Origin: Oceanimonas pelagia
Lineage (GTDB): Bacteria; Pseudomonadota; Gammaproteobacteria; Enterobacterales; Aeromonadaceae
Length of the DNA: 64,000 bases
Assembly: GCF_030849025.1 (NCBI RefSeq)
Contig: NZ_CP118224.1
Coordinates: 1,844,001 to 1,908,000 of the forward strand
Direction: 5' to 3'
Shown here piece after piece: positions 50,646 through 60,410 of this stretch. The translations under genes and the position numbers were made by a program. Every line of letters starts with the position of its first letter. The stretch's first letter is position 1. The notes beneath the pieces are model-generated. The model worked only from the letters and a program-made list of their open reading frames with translations. It was not told where the DNA came from and searched no databases.

Positions 50646-50676
50646 AAAAAAATACCGGCCAGGAGCCGGTATTTTT
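50646..50676. terminator. Bidirectional terminator between ribA and gltP-like gene
   Basis: ATACCGGC-CAGGA-GCCGGTAT with A-run before and T-run after; serves both convergent genes. Confidence 0.92.
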
Positions 50677-50694
50677 GTGCCGGTGCAGCAGGCG

Positions 50695-51996
50695 TCAGGC
50701 CTTGCCAAAGTGCACGTCTTCTTCCTTTTCGCCGGCATGGGGGTCGTGAAAGCGGCTCAGGTTCATGGCGCCTTCGCTCTTGCCCACAACGCAGGTGACC
50801 ACGGCGTCGCCGGTAATGTTGACGGCGGTACGGATCATGTCGAGCAGGCGATCCACACCGATGATCAGCGCAATGCCTTCCACCGGCAGCCCCACCTGGT
50901 TCAGCACCATGGCCAGCATCACCATGCCCACCCCGGGCACGCCGGCGGTACCAATGGAGGCCAGGGTCGCGGTCAGGATCACCATCAGGTAGTCGCTGAA
51001 CGACAGATCGATATTGAACGCCTGGGCGATAAAGGCGGTGGCCACCCCCTGCATGATGGCGGTGCCGTCCATATTGATGGTGGCGCCCAAGGGTACGGTA
51101 AAGGAAGCCACCCGGTTTTCCACCCCCATGCGGCGGGTGGTGGTCTCCAGGGTCACCGGAATGGTGGCATTGGAAGAAGCGGTGGAAAAGGCAAACATCA
51201 CCGCATCTTCCATCTTTTTGAAAAACACCAGCGGATTGAGCCCGGTCAGTACCCGGAACAGGCTGGCGTAAGTCACCAGGGCATGCAGCAGCAGGGTACC
51301 CGCCAGCACCAGGAAGTACTCAATCAGGTTGACGATGGCGTCCAGCCCCAGACTGGTGAACAGCTGGGCCATCAGGCAGAACACGCCGTAGGGGGCCAGG
51401 TTCATCAGCAGCGCCACCAGCTTCATGATCACTTCGTTCAGATCCACAAACAGCGCCGCAATCCGCTCTCCGGGCTTGCCCGCCAGGCTGATGGCAATGC
51501 CGAACAGCACCGCAAACACGATGATCTGCAGGGTGTTGCCCTGGGCCATGGCGTTAATGGGGTTGGTGGGGAACATGTTGATGATCACCTCGGCCAGCGA
51601 CGGCGCCTCGCGGGCGGCAAAGGTGCTCGACGAGACCAGATCGGCCCCTTCGCCGGGGCGGAACAGCTCGCCCATCAGCAGTGCCAGGCTGATGGCCACG
51701 GCAGTGGTGCACAGGTACAGGGCCAGGGTCTTGCCCCCCAGCCGCCCCAGGGTGGAAATGTCTTTCAGGGAGCTGGTGCCGCACACCAGCGACACAAAAA
51801 TCAGCGGCACCACCAGCATGTTGAGGCTGGCGATAAAGATTTTGCCACCAACCAGAAACAGGCCGTTGACCAGATACTCCTGCACCGCGGCCACATCGGC
51901 AAACAGAGTGCGGATAACAAAACCGGCCAGCACACCCAAGCCCATGCCCAGCAGAACACGGGTGGTGAGTGACCACTTTTTCTCGCTCGCATTCAT
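50695..51996 (-). CDS. gltP: Dicarboxylate/amino acid:cation symporter (DAACS family)
   Basis: The 433-residue carrier has 8 membrane helices and two re-entrant loops typical of glutamate/aspartate or C4-dicarboxylate symporters: serine-rich STASSNATIPVT, NMDGTAIMQGVA, GTAGVPGVG and DRLLDMIRTAVNITGD. ATG 51996 has AAGGAG 9 nt upstream; the frame extends 18 codons further. Glutamate, aspartate or succinate are likely substrates; the symbol is tentative. Confidence 0.88.
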   Translation of the reverse strand: MNASEKKWSLTTRVLLGMGLGVLAGFVIRTLFADVAAVQEYLVNGLFLVGGKIFIASLNMLVVPLIFVSLVCGTSSLKDISTLGRLGGKTLALYLCTTAVAISLALLMGELFRPGEGADLVSSSTFAAREAPSLAEVIINMFPTNPINAMAQGNTLQIIVFAVLFGIAISLAGKPGERIAALFVDLNEVIMKLVALLMNLAPYGVFCLMAQLFTSLGLDAIVNLIEYFLVLAGTLLLHALVTYASLFRVLTGLNPLVFFKKMEDAVMFAFSTASSNATIPVTLETTTRRMGVENRVASFTVPLGATINMDGTAIMQGVATAFIAQAFNIDLSFSDYLMVILTATLASIGTAGVPGVGMVMLAMVLNQVGLPVEGIALIIGVDRLLDMIRTAVNITGDAVVTCVVGKSEGAMNLSRFHDPHAGEKEEDVHFGKA

Positions 51997-52171
51997 GGCT
52001 GAATACTCCTTATTCGAAATCCCTTGCGGGGTTGCAATGAAGGGGCGCAAGAGTAACAGCCCGGGGCGAAAAACGCCTCATGAAAACCTTAAAAAAACAA
52101 AATATCTGACTACCAAATAGACTAAAATTGAACATTAAAACTAATTTTAGTGATTTTTATCACATTTTAAT

Positions 52172-53920
52172 TCATCGAGCCGCCATGTCCGTGCCGGCCG
52201 CCAGCATTTGGGCATCGCTGCGTTTGAGTACCGAGTAAACCACGCCGGTGAGTAAGGCGCCGGCGGCAATCGCCAGCACGTACCAGCCCAGTTGCTCAAT
52301 GGCATTGGGAATAAACAGCACAAACACGCCGCCGTGAGGCGCCAGCAACTTGGCGCCAAACAACATCGACAGGACACCGGTCAGCGCGCCGCCGGCCATG
52401 CAACAGGGGATCACCCTGAGCGGATCCCGCGCCGCAAAGGGAATGGCCCCCTCGGAAATAAAGCACAGCCCCAGCACAAAAGACGCCTTGCCCGCTTCCT
52501 GCTCATTGGGGTTGAACTTGCGCCGCGCCAGAAAGGTGGCAATGCCCATGCCCAGCGCCGGTACCATGCCTGCCGCCATGGCCGCCGCCATGGGGCCGTA
52601 GGTTTGCGAAGCCAGCAGCCCGACGGAAAAGGCATAGGCGGCCTTGTTGACCGGCCCGCCCATGTCAAAGCACATCATGGCCCCGATAATGATGCCCAGC
52701 AGCACGGCGTTGGCCGAGCCCATGTTGTTGAGAAAGTCGGTCATCACCGCCATCACGGCGGCCACCGGAGCGCCCACCACGTAGATCATTACCAGCCCGG
52801 TGAACAGGCTGGCACACAACGGAATGATCAATATCGGCTTGAGCGACTCCAGGCTCCTGGGCATGGGTACCCGCCGGGCCAGCAGGCGGGCGCTGTAACC
52901 GGCGAGAAAGCCAGAGATGATACCGCCGATAAAACCGGCGCCCAGGGAGCTTGCCAGCATACCGCCAATCATGCCCGGGGCAATGCCCGGCCGGTCGGCA
53001 ATGGAATAGGCGATATACCCCGACAGCACCGGGATCATCAGGGCAAAGGCGGAGCCGCCGCCAATCTGCATCAGCGCCGCCGCCAGGGTGCCCTCCTGCT
53101 TGAACGCCTCAATGCCAAAGACAAACGACAACGCGATAATAAGCCCCCCGGCCACCACCATGGGCAGCATGAAGGACACTCCGGTGAGCAGATGCTGGTA
53201 AGAGCCGGGCGCCTTTTTGCCGGCGTCGTTACCGGCGTCGGCACCCTTGGCACCCGCGCCGTTTTGCGGATGCCAAATTTTAGCCTCGCGCAGGGCCGTT
53301 TCAATGGTTTGCCGCGGTTGTTTCAGCGCCGGGCCGGTGCCGGTGCGGAACAGCCGCTTGCCATTGAAACGGCTCAGGTTAACCTCAATGTCGGCGGCCA
53401 CGATCACGCAGTCGGCCTCACGAATGTCGTCGGCGCTCAGGGCATTCTGGGCGCCCACCGAGCCCTGGGTTTCCACCTTGATCTCGTAGCCCAGCGATTT
53501 GGCGGTATCGGTCAGGGCCTCGGCCGACATAAAGGTGTGGGCCACTCCGGTGGGACAGGCGGTGACCGCCACCAGCCGCGGTGTTTTCGGTGCCGTTTGG
53601 ACCGCCGGCAGCGGCCTGGCCTGCTCCGCCGCCCGTTGCAGCCAGCCGGCGGGGTCGTTCAGCGCCGGCTGAATGTCGTCCACAAACGCCGGCTTGCCGG
53701 CAAAACGGGACAGCTCCAGGGCCGGCCCGCTGGCCGCCACCAGCACCAGTCCGGCACCGGCGATCTGTGCCGGAGTGAAGGGAATGACCGGCTCAAGCCG
53801 GCTGTGACATTCCACCGCCACCTGCCAGCCCCGTTGTTGCGCGGCCCGCTCCAGCAGGCGGGCGGCCAGGAAACTGCCGGCCATGCCGCTGGGGCAGGCG
53901 GTGATGATCAGTATATTCAT
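52172..53920 (-). CDS. fruA: Fructose-specific PTS EIIBC component
   Basis: The 582-residue protein has a degenerate first IIB unit (about 1-100, TACPSGMAGS), an active second IIB unit (about 112-210, TACPTGVAHTFMSAEAL with the phosphorylated Cys) and a membrane IIC part (about 240-580; GGLIIALSFVFGIEA, FISEGAIPFAARDPLRVIP). It imports and phosphorylates fructose. The start overlaps the fruK stop (ATGA). Confidence 0.95.
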   Translation of the reverse strand: MNILIITACPSGMAGSFLAARLLERAAQQRGWQVAVECHSRLEPVIPFTPAQIAGAGLVLVAASGPALELSRFAGKPAFVDDIQPALNDPAGWLQRAAEQARPLPAVQTAPKTPRLVAVTACPTGVAHTFMSAEALTDTAKSLGYEIKVETQGSVGAQNALSADDIREADCVIVAADIEVNLSRFNGKRLFRTGTGPALKQPRQTIETALREAKIWHPQNGAGAKGADAGNDAGKKAPGSYQHLLTGVSFMLPMVVAGGLIIALSFVFGIEAFKQEGTLAAALMQIGGGSAFALMIPVLSGYIAYSIADRPGIAPGMIGGMLASSLGAGFIGGIISGFLAGYSARLLARRVPMPRSLESLKPILIIPLCASLFTGLVMIYVVGAPVAAVMAVMTDFLNNMGSANAVLLGIIIGAMMCFDMGGPVNKAAYAFSVGLLASQTYGPMAAAMAAGMVPALGMGIATFLARRKFNPNEQEAGKASFVLGLCFISEGAIPFAARDPLRVIPCCMAGGALTGVLSMLFGAKLLAPHGGVFVLFIPNAIEQLGWYVLAIAAGALLTGVVYSVLKRSDAQMLAAGTDMAAR

Positions 53921-54867
53921 GGGTTCACTCCCCGCTCGTCAAAGGGTTCCACCTGTATCTCGCGCTGAAAGGCGGCAAAGGTGGCCTGATCGTAAATGCC
54001 CACGCCGATCTGCGTGACCGCCATCAATGACAGGGCCACTGCCCGGCGCAGGGTATCGGGCTCGTTCAGCCCGTCCAGCAGGCCGGCGCACAGGCCCGCC
54101 ACCAGGGAGTCGCCGGCGCCCACCGTGCTCACCAACTGCACCCGGGGCACACGGGCCCGCCAGTGCCCCTTTGCCCCAAACCAGACCACGCCATCGGCAC
54201 CGGCCGACACCACCACCTGCCCCACCCCGCCGGCCATCAGCCGGCGGGCGCACTCGGCCAGGGCGTGATCGTCGTGAACGGGCCGGCCCGCCAGATCTTC
54301 CAGCTCCTGCAGGTTGGGCTTGATAAGCTGGGGCAAGCCGCGAATGCCAGCCTTGAGCGCCGCCCCGCTGGCATCCAGCCACACCGTCTTGCCCCGCCTG
54401 CGCCAGTACTCTATCAGCCCTTTCAGCCGGGTCGGGCTGACTCCGGGAGGCAGGCTGCCCGCCACTACCAGGCAGCCGAAATCATCGGCCAGGGCGTCCA
54501 GCCGGACCAGCAGCCGGCGCCAGTCGTCCTCACTCACCCGCAGGCCGGGCAGGTTGATGTCGGTCACCCGGCCATCGGCCTCAGCCACCTTGACATTGAC
54601 CCGGGTATCACCGGGCAGGTACAGAAAATCATCATGGATGCCGTGGCGCTCAAACAGGGTGCGGTACGGCGCCGCGTTGTTGGCGCCAAGAAAGCCGCAG
54701 GCGCGGGGGTGATGACCCAGCTCCGCCAGTACCCGGGCCACGTTGATGCCCTTGCCGGCGGCACCCAGGTGACCGGCGCTGGCCAGGTTGACCCGGCCGG
54801 GGCTGAGGGTGGCCAGCGACACCGTCAGATCCAGCGCCGGATTCAGGGTCAGGGTCAGCACATTCAT
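53917..54867 (-). CDS. fruK: 1-phosphofructokinase
   Basis: The 316-residue PfkB-family kinase starts LTLTLNPALDLTV, has GAAGKGINVARVL and the catalytic STVGAGDSLVAG near residue 250. It makes fructose-1,6-bisphosphate from fructose-1-phosphate. ATG 54867 is used because it is the family start; the open frame upstream lies in antisense-like fruB sequence. Overlaps fruB stop by 4 nt and fruA start by 4 nt. Confidence 0.96.
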   Translation of the reverse strand: MNVLTLTLNPALDLTVSLATLSPGRVNLASAGHLGAAGKGINVARVLAELGHHPRACGFLGANNAAPYRTLFERHGIHDDFLYLPGDTRVNVKVAEADGRVTDINLPGLRVSEDDWRRLLVRLDALADDFGCLVVAGSLPPGVSPTRLKGLIEYWRRRGKTVWLDASGAALKAGIRGLPQLIKPNLQELEDLAGRPVHDDHALAECARRLMAGGVGQVVVSAGADGVVWFGAKGHWRARVPRVQLVSTVGAGDSLVAGLCAGLLDGLNEPDTLRRAVALSLMAVTQIGVGIYDQATFAAFQREIQVEPFDERGVNP

Positions 54868-57716
54868 GACGATGTCTCTACCAGGGCCCGCACGGCCCTG
54901 GCGTCCCGCGCGGCCAGGGCGCGCCCGGCCAGCGCCCGGCACCGGGCCAGGTTGCATTCCCGCACCCGCGCCTTGACCATGGGGATTCGCCCGGGGCTGA
55001 CCGACACTTCGTCCACCCCCAGCCCCAGCAACAGCGGCAGGGCCTGAAGGTCCGAGCCCAGCTCGCCACAGATCCCCACCCACTTGCCCTCGGCGTGAGC
55101 GGCATCAACCGTCATGGCAATCAGCTTCAGCACCGCCGGATGCAGTCCGTCCGAGAGCGCCGCCAGCGCGCCGTTGCCCCGGTCGGCGGCCAGGGTGTAC
55201 TGGGTCAGATCATTGGTACCGATGCTGAAAAAGTCCGCCTCTTTGGCAAACTGGGGGGCATGCAGGGCGGCGGAAGGCACTTCCACCATCATGCCCACCT
55301 GCACATTGGGAGCATGGATGTCGGCCTGCACCCGTTCAAACAACTCCCGGGCAAAGCGCCACTCGGCCCAGTCCGCCACCATGGGAAACATGATGCGCAC
55401 AGGCTGGTCGCCGGCGGCGGTGAGCAGGGCCCGCAATTGGGTTTCCAGCAGTTCGGGTTGTTGCCGGCACAGGCGAATGCCGCGCACCCCGAGAAAGGGG
55501 TTGTCTTCCCTGGGCGCCGGCCACCAAGACAACGGTTTGTCGCCGCCCACGTCCAGGGTACGGGCCACCAGGGGCCGGCCCTTAAGGGCCGCAAACGCCG
55601 CCTGGTACTCGGCCAGCTGCTGTGACACATCGGGCGCCCGGCTGCGGCCCATGAACACACACTCGGTGCGCAGCAGCCCCACGCCTTCCGCTCCCGCTTC
55701 CACGGCGGCGGCAGTGGCGGCGGTATCGCCCAGGTTGGCCCCCACTTCCAGCCGGTGGCCGTCGCGGGTGACGGCAGGCTGGTGGCGCTGCGCCCAGGCC
55801 TGTTCGGCCAGTTGCCGCTCCCGCGCCTGTTGCGCCCGAGCCCGCGCCAGCACCTCGGGCGCGGGGGCCACATGCAGGGTGCCGGCCTCGCCGTCGAGGA
55901 TCACCGGGGTGCCGGTTTTAAGCCCCATCACGGCGCCGCCCATGGCCACCAGGGCGGGAATACCCAGGGTGCGGGCCAGAATGGCGCTGTGAGACGAAGG
56001 TCCGCCGCCGGCGGTCACCAGCCCCAGTACCCGCTCGGCATTCATGTTCACCACCTCCGACGGCCCCGTGTCTTCCGCCACCCACACATAAGGGGTATCG
56101 GGAGGGCTCGGCAGCGGTGTATTGCACAGAATGGCCATGACCCGGCGGCCGATATCGCGAATGTCGGCCGCCCGCTCCGCCAGCAGGGCATTGGCGCTGG
56201 CCGCCTGCTCGGTGGCGGCGGCGTCGATTTCTGCCCACCAGGCGGCGGGCGCCGAGGCGCCCCGGCGCAGCCGTGCTCCGGCCCCTTCCAGCAATGCCGG
56301 ATCACTCAGCAGCTCCCGGTGCATGGCAAGAATGTCCCGCGCCTGGGGCGCGGCTGCCTCTGCTGCGGCCTCGGCCAGCTCTCTGTCTGCCTGCTCCAGC
56401 GCGCTGTTCAGCCGTTCACGCTCGGCCTCGGCGTTGCAGGCCATGTCGGCATAGTCAAACGTCACCGGTGTTTCCACATACACCGGGCCGATGGCGATGC
56501 CCGGGGAAGCGCCCACGCCATGCACTTGCGTGTTGGCGGCAATGTCCTGCACGCGATGCACTGTGCCGGTTTCGGCGGTCACCGGCACCAGCTCTTCCCC
56601 CAGGCCCTCGTGAATGGCGGCCTGTAATTGAGTGAGGGCCTCATCGGCATCGGCACCATTGGCGGTAAACAGCAACTGGTGGCCGGGCCGTACCCCCAGG
56701 CCAATGAGTTTCATCAGGCTCTTGGCGTTCACCTCATGGCCATCGCCGTCCAGGTTGCGTACACGAATCTCGGCCTCGAACTGCCGAGCAAGCTGCACCA
56801 GCATGGCGCCGGGCCGGGCGTGCAGGCCCTGGTGGTTGCGCACCGTCACCACCCGCTGGTTGGCGGTCAGGGCCTGTTCGCCCGGCGCAACCGGCCCCCG
56901 AGTCAGCGCCCGCTGCAGCGCTTCGCCGGCCAGCGCAGCCAGCTCTGCTCCCTTGCCGGCCACCAGCCAGTCGGCCAGTTGCACCAGCAGGCGTTTATGG
57001 CCGTTGCCGCTCACCGCCAGCGCCAGCAGGGCGCGCACCGGCTGGCCGTGGTGCTCACCTTCCGCCATGGTGGTCACCAGTGCCATGCGAGGCTTACCCT
57101 CGGTGACCGTCTGGCTCAGCCACCAGCCCTGCCCCAGATGCAAGGGGGACTGCAAGGCCGCCAGCTCCTGCTCATTAGTGCGCAGCAGATCGGCGGCGGC
57201 GCGTTGCAGCTCGTCCAGGGCGGTGGCCTTCAGCCCAGTGCGTATGGTCTCGGCGCGCCATTCCAGCAACGGCGCCTCTTCCCCTTCATCGACGCGTAAC
57301 AGGCGCAGAATGTCGTCGCTGTGCCGGGCTTGGCGCACCCGTTCGGCCAGATCGTCCCGGCCCAGGGCCCTGGCCAGCCGGCGCAGTAGCTCCAAATGCT
57401 CGTCGGAGCCGGCGGCAATGCCCAGCACCAGATAGGCCTTTTCCCCCTCGCCCCAGTCCACCCCCTCGGGCAGGTGCAATGCCTTGATGCCGGTCTTTTT
57501 CACCAGATGACGGCAGGCCTGAATGCCGTGGGGAATGGCGATGCCCTGGCCCAGGTAGGTGGAGGTCTGGGCTTCCCGCGCCAGCATGCCGGCGCCATAA
57601 CCGGGGGCCACATTGCCGTCCTGCTCCAGCCAGTCGGCCAGGGCCGAGATCACCGCCTCCTTGCTGGCCAGGACCTGGCCCATCCGCACATCCTGGGGGG
57701 TAAGAGAAAGCATCAC
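54864..57716 (-). CDS. fruB: Fructose PTS multiphosphoryl transfer protein (EIIA-HPr-EI)
   Basis: The 950-residue fusion combines three phosphocarriers. EIIA-Fru is at about 1-145 (IAIPHGI with the phospho-His). HPr is at about 285-370 (NHQGLHARPGAML). Enzyme I is from about 390 to the end (GGGPSSHSAILAR with the active His, RTECVFMGR and SIGTNDLTQY). The operon fruB-fruK-fruA thus makes a self-contained PTS, as in Pseudomonas and Xanthomonas. No clear FruR/Cra operator was found upstream. Confidence 0.95.
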   Translation of the reverse strand: MMLSLTPQDVRMGQVLASKEAVISALADWLEQDGNVAPGYGAGMLAREAQTSTYLGQGIAIPHGIQACRHLVKKTGIKALHLPEGVDWGEGEKAYLVLGIAAGSDEHLELLRRLARALGRDDLAERVRQARHSDDILRLLRVDEGEEAPLLEWRAETIRTGLKATALDELQRAAADLLRTNEQELAALQSPLHLGQGWWLSQTVTEGKPRMALVTTMAEGEHHGQPVRALLALAVSGNGHKRLLVQLADWLVAGKGAELAALAGEALQRALTRGPVAPGEQALTANQRVVTVRNHQGLHARPGAMLVQLARQFEAEIRVRNLDGDGHEVNAKSLMKLIGLGVRPGHQLLFTANGADADEALTQLQAAIHEGLGEELVPVTAETGTVHRVQDIAANTQVHGVGASPGIAIGPVYVETPVTFDYADMACNAEAERERLNSALEQADRELAEAAAEAAAPQARDILAMHRELLSDPALLEGAGARLRRGASAPAAWWAEIDAAATEQAASANALLAERAADIRDIGRRVMAILCNTPLPSPPDTPYVWVAEDTGPSEVVNMNAERVLGLVTAGGGPSSHSAILARTLGIPALVAMGGAVMGLKTGTPVILDGEAGTLHVAPAPEVLARARAQQARERQLAEQAWAQRHQPAVTRDGHRLEVGANLGDTAATAAAVEAGAEGVGLLRTECVFMGRSRAPDVSQQLAEYQAAFAALKGRPLVARTLDVGGDKPLSWWPAPREDNPFLGVRGIRLCRQQPELLETQLRALLTAAGDQPVRIMFPMVADWAEWRFARELFERVQADIHAPNVQVGMMVEVPSAALHAPQFAKEADFFSIGTNDLTQYTLAADRGNGALAALSDGLHPAVLKLIAMTVDAAHAEGKWVGICGELGSDLQALPLLLGLGVDEVSVSPGRIPMVKARVRECNLARCRALAGRALAARDARAVRALVETSS

Positions 57717-57878
57717 ATCTCCTGTTTGAAAGCCGGAATACTGTCAGCCTAGGGGAAACAACGGAATTTGCCTGCCCGGTATGCTGTCTCCTTTTCATCA
57801 CGGGAGCAAGAATGGCGGCGCGGCAGAATGACCTGTATCCCCGGCCACACAGGAGCAAGGCATGACGAGGGGGCCGCC

Positions 57879-58568
57879 TCAGGGATGGATTTCCTGACCG
57901 TTCCAGGCGAACAGCCGGCCCGACTGCGCGGGTGTAAGGCCGTCGAGTACCGCCAGCAGGTGCCGGGCCGCTTGCTGCGGCGTCTGCAACTGCCCCGCAG
58001 GCAGGCCGGCACAAAAGGGCGCCGAGAGATTGGTGGCCACCGTGCCCGGATGCAGGCCCACCACACAAGCGGCGGGAAAGCGCCGGGCCCATTCCACCCC
58101 CAGGTTTTTAATGGCCATGTTCAGCGCCGCCTTGCTGATACGGTAGCTGTACCAGCCGCCGCCACGGTTGTCGCTGATACTGCCCACCCGGGCTGAAAGC
58201 GCCGCCAGTCGCAGGGGCTGACGCCGCTCCATGCGCGCCGACAACAATTTTGCCAGTGCCAGGGTGGGCCAGGTGTTGACCCGCAGATGATCGAGCAGGG
58301 CGGCGTCGGTCAGCTGCTCGATGCGCTTTTCCGGCTGCCACCGCTCGCTGTGCAGCATGCCCACGGTATTGATCACCCGCTCCGGCAACGGCAGTTGGGC
58401 GCAAACGGTGTTCATGGCGGCTTCGTCGGTGACGTCGAGCGCATGCCAGTGCACGCCCGCCAGCTCGGGAGAAGTTCGGCTGAACAGCCTGATCTCGTCG
58501 CCTCGTTCGGCACAGGCCGCCGCCAGCGCCCGGCCGATGCCACCGCCGCCCATGATCCAGTAACGCAT
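57879..58568 (-). CDS. SDR family NAD(P)-dependent oxidoreductase
   Basis: The 229-residue protein has a GGGGIGRAL cofactor loop, NTVGMLH in place of NNAG, catalytic Ser in AALSARVGSIS and YSYRISKAALN (YxxxK). It resembles the CsgA/C-factor type SDRs. Substrate unknown. ATG 58568 is chosen over an upstream frame because MRYWIMGGGGIG is the normal fold start and GGAGA lies just before it. Confidence 0.88.
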   Translation of the reverse strand: MRYWIMGGGGIGRALAAACAERGDEIRLFSRTSPELAGVHWHALDVTDEAAMNTVCAQLPLPERVINTVGMLHSERWQPEKRIEQLTDAALLDHLRVNTWPTLALAKLLSARMERRQPLRLAALSARVGSISDNRGGGWYSYRISKAALNMAIKNLGVEWARRFPAACVVGLHPGTVATNLSAPFCAGLPAGQLQTPQQAARHLLAVLDGLTPAQSGRLFAWNGQEIHP

Positions 58569-58630
58569 CAGAAAGTCTCCGGTTAATAACTGTCGCCATG
58601 GAGACCGAACGGGATTGCGTTTGCTTGCAG

Positions 58631-59278
58631 TCAGTTCGCCCGGGCGGCCGCCCACTCGGCCAAAACCGCATACCACTGAGTAAACCGCTCGCCCTCGATG
58701 GCGGGAGCCGTGACCTCGATGCGCTCGCCCCGCCAGTCAAAGGCCAGCTGCCAGGCATGCAGGTAGCCCCGGTCGGCCGGCGTGCCACCATAACGGGTAT
58801 CGCCGAGAATGGGGCAACCGATGCTTTTCAGCGCCACCCGCAGCTGGTGGGTGCGCCCGGTGTAGGGCTGCAGCACAAAGCCCCGCACTGCCGGCGCCAG
58901 CGAGGTGCTGAAAAACCGGGTTATGGCCAGATTATTGTCATTGCGGGTCAGCTTCCAACTGCCATTGCGAGCCTTTTCCATGCCACCCTTGACCCAGCCC
59001 TGCTTTTTGGCCGGTTTGCGATCGCTGAGCGCCAGATAGCACTTGGTGGTGGTGCGCTCGGCAAACTGGCCGCTGAGGATCCGGTTGGCCTCGGAATGGC
59101 GTGCCAGCAGCAGGGCGCCCGTGGTCATTTTGTCGAGCCGGTGCACCGGATAAAGCGGCTGCTCCAGTTGCTCACTGAGCAGGCGCACCAGACCGGGCTC
59201 CTGCCCCTGCTGGTGCATGCCGATGCCGGCGGGCTTGTTGATGATTAAAAAGTCGGGGTGGTCGAGCACTATGTTCAT
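58631..59278 (-). CDS. RluA-family pseudouridine synthase
   Basis: The 215-residue enzyme lacks an S4 domain. It has the catalytic HRLDKMTTGALLLA (Asp) near residue 45, LQPYTGRTHQLRVAL and GDTRYGG. It matches the TIGR01621 group of RluA-like proteins. The RNA target is not known. It is 62 nt from the SDR gene start. Confidence 0.92.
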   Translation of the reverse strand: MNIVLDHPDFLIINKPAGIGMHQQGQEPGLVRLLSEQLEQPLYPVHRLDKMTTGALLLARHSEANRILSGQFAERTTTKCYLALSDRKPAKKQGWVKGGMEKARNGSWKLTRNDNNLAITRFFSTSLAPAVRGFVLQPYTGRTHQLRVALKSIGCPILGDTRYGGTPADRGYLHAWQLAFDWRGERIEVTAPAIEGERFTQWYAVLAEWAAARAN

Positions 59279-59317
59279 GACTAACTCCGGCGTGAGCCTG
59301 GGCACAGCGCCCAATGC

Positions 59318-59350
59318 AAAAAGCCCGCTGCAAACGCAGCGGGCTTTTTT
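59318..59350. terminator. Terminator after tRNA-Ser
   Basis: GCCCGCTGC-AAAC-GCAGCGGGC bounded by A5 and T6, directly 3' of the tRNA on the minus strand. Confidence 0.92.
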
Positions 59351-59353
59351 GTC

Positions 59354-59444
59354 TGGCGGAGGAGGTGGGATTTGAACCCACGGTAGGCTATTAACCTACG
59401 CCGGTTTTCAAGACCGGTGCATTCAACCACTCTGCCACCCCTCC
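59354..59444 (-). tRNA. tRNA-Ser(UGA)
   Basis: The 91-nt gene begins GGAGGGGTGGCAGAGTGG, folds with a 7-bp acceptor stem, has anticodon TGA in CTTGAAA, a long variable arm typical of serine tRNAs, GGTTCAAATCC as T-loop and an encoded CCA end. It lies beside yccA, as serT does in E. coli. Confidence 0.97.
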
Positions 59445-59639
59445 TGACGGGCGCCAATACTACTGAGCCCGCCGCACCTTGTAAACCGTTAAATGGCGTT
59501 TATGATTCAAATGAACAAGAAAGCGCCAGCCCGGTTCACGGCCGCGCAACACAATGCTCGACAACCGGGTCATATTATGTCCAGAATAGAGTAAATTCAT
59601 TCGAGTCATTTTGAGTCAGATACCCAAGGAGTCTGGATC

Positions 59640-60299
59640 ATGCGTTACAACAATACCCTTTCACGCACTCACGGCGGTGCGCTGGAAACCAACAAGGTCC
59701 TGCGCAATACCTATATGCTGCTGGGCATGACCCTGGTGGTGGCCGCCCTGTCCGCCGGGGTGAGCGCCATGCTGAACCTGCCCCATCCGGGCCTGATCAT
59801 CACCCTGGTGGGCTTTTACGGTCTGATGTTCCTGACCGAGCGCAACCGCAATAGCGGCCTGGGCCTGCTGTTCATCTTCGCCTTTACCGCCTTTACCGGC
59901 TACACCATAGGCCCCATTCTCAACTACTACCTGAGCACCAGCTCCGGCACCGAAACCGTGATGCTGGCCCTGGGGGGAACCGCCCTCACCTTTTTGGCGC
60001 TGTCGGCCTATGTGCTGACCACCAAAAAGGACATGTCGTTCCTCGGCGGCATGATGATGGCCGGCTTTGTGGTGATCCTGGTGGGCTTTGTGGCCAACAT
60101 CTTCCTGGCCCTGCCGGCCCTGAGCCTGGCCCTGAGCGCCCTGTTCATTCTGTTCTCGTCCGGCGCCATTCTGATGCAGACCAGCGCCATCATTCACGGC
60201 GGCGAGCAGAATTACATCTCCGCCACCGTGACCCTGTACGTGTCCATCTTCAACATCTTCCTGAGCCTGCTGCAACTGCTGGGCATGAGCCGCGACTAA
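59640..60299 (+). CDS. yccA: Bax inhibitor-1 / YccA family membrane protein
   Basis: The 219-residue protein has seven hydrophobic segments and starts with a short polar arm. HGGEQNYISATVTLYVSIFN near the C-terminus and NKVLRNTYMLLG near residue 18 are BI-1/YccA features. YccA modulates the membrane protease FtsH in E. coli. ATG 59640 has AAGGAG 8 nt upstream. Confidence 0.95.
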   Translation: MRYNNTLSRTHGGALETNKVLRNTYMLLGMTLVVAALSAGVSAMLNLPHPGLIITLVGFYGLMFLTERNRNSGLGLLFIFAFTAFTGYTIGPILNYYLSTSSGTETVMLALGGTALTFLALSAYVLTTKKDMSFLGGMMMAGFVVILVGFVANIFLALPALSLALSALFILFSSGAILMQTSAIIHGGEQNYISATVTLYVSIFNIFLSLLQLLGMSRD

Positions 60300-60317
60300 G
60301 CCGGCAAATAAACAACC

Positions 60318-60344
60318 AGGGCGGCCATGATGCCGCCCTTTTTT
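60318..60344 (+). terminator. Terminator after yccA
   Basis: AGGGCGGC-CATGAT-GCCGCCCT followed by T's, 18 nt after the stop. Confidence 0.9.
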
Positions 60345-60410
60345 ATGCCCGCTGCGTTCCCCCCCGGGTTTCGGTATGATGACAACACGCCCCCTGTTAC
60401 GAGATACCCC

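Noticed and set aside
54868-55083. 72-residue N-terminal extension of FruK
   Set aside because: It is the alternative frame of fruB, with Gly/Arg/Pro-rich composition; the family start is at 54867.
57717-57878. FruR/Cra operator upstream of fruB
   Set aside because: No TGAAACGTTTCA-like palindrome was found; the only partial match is a single half site.
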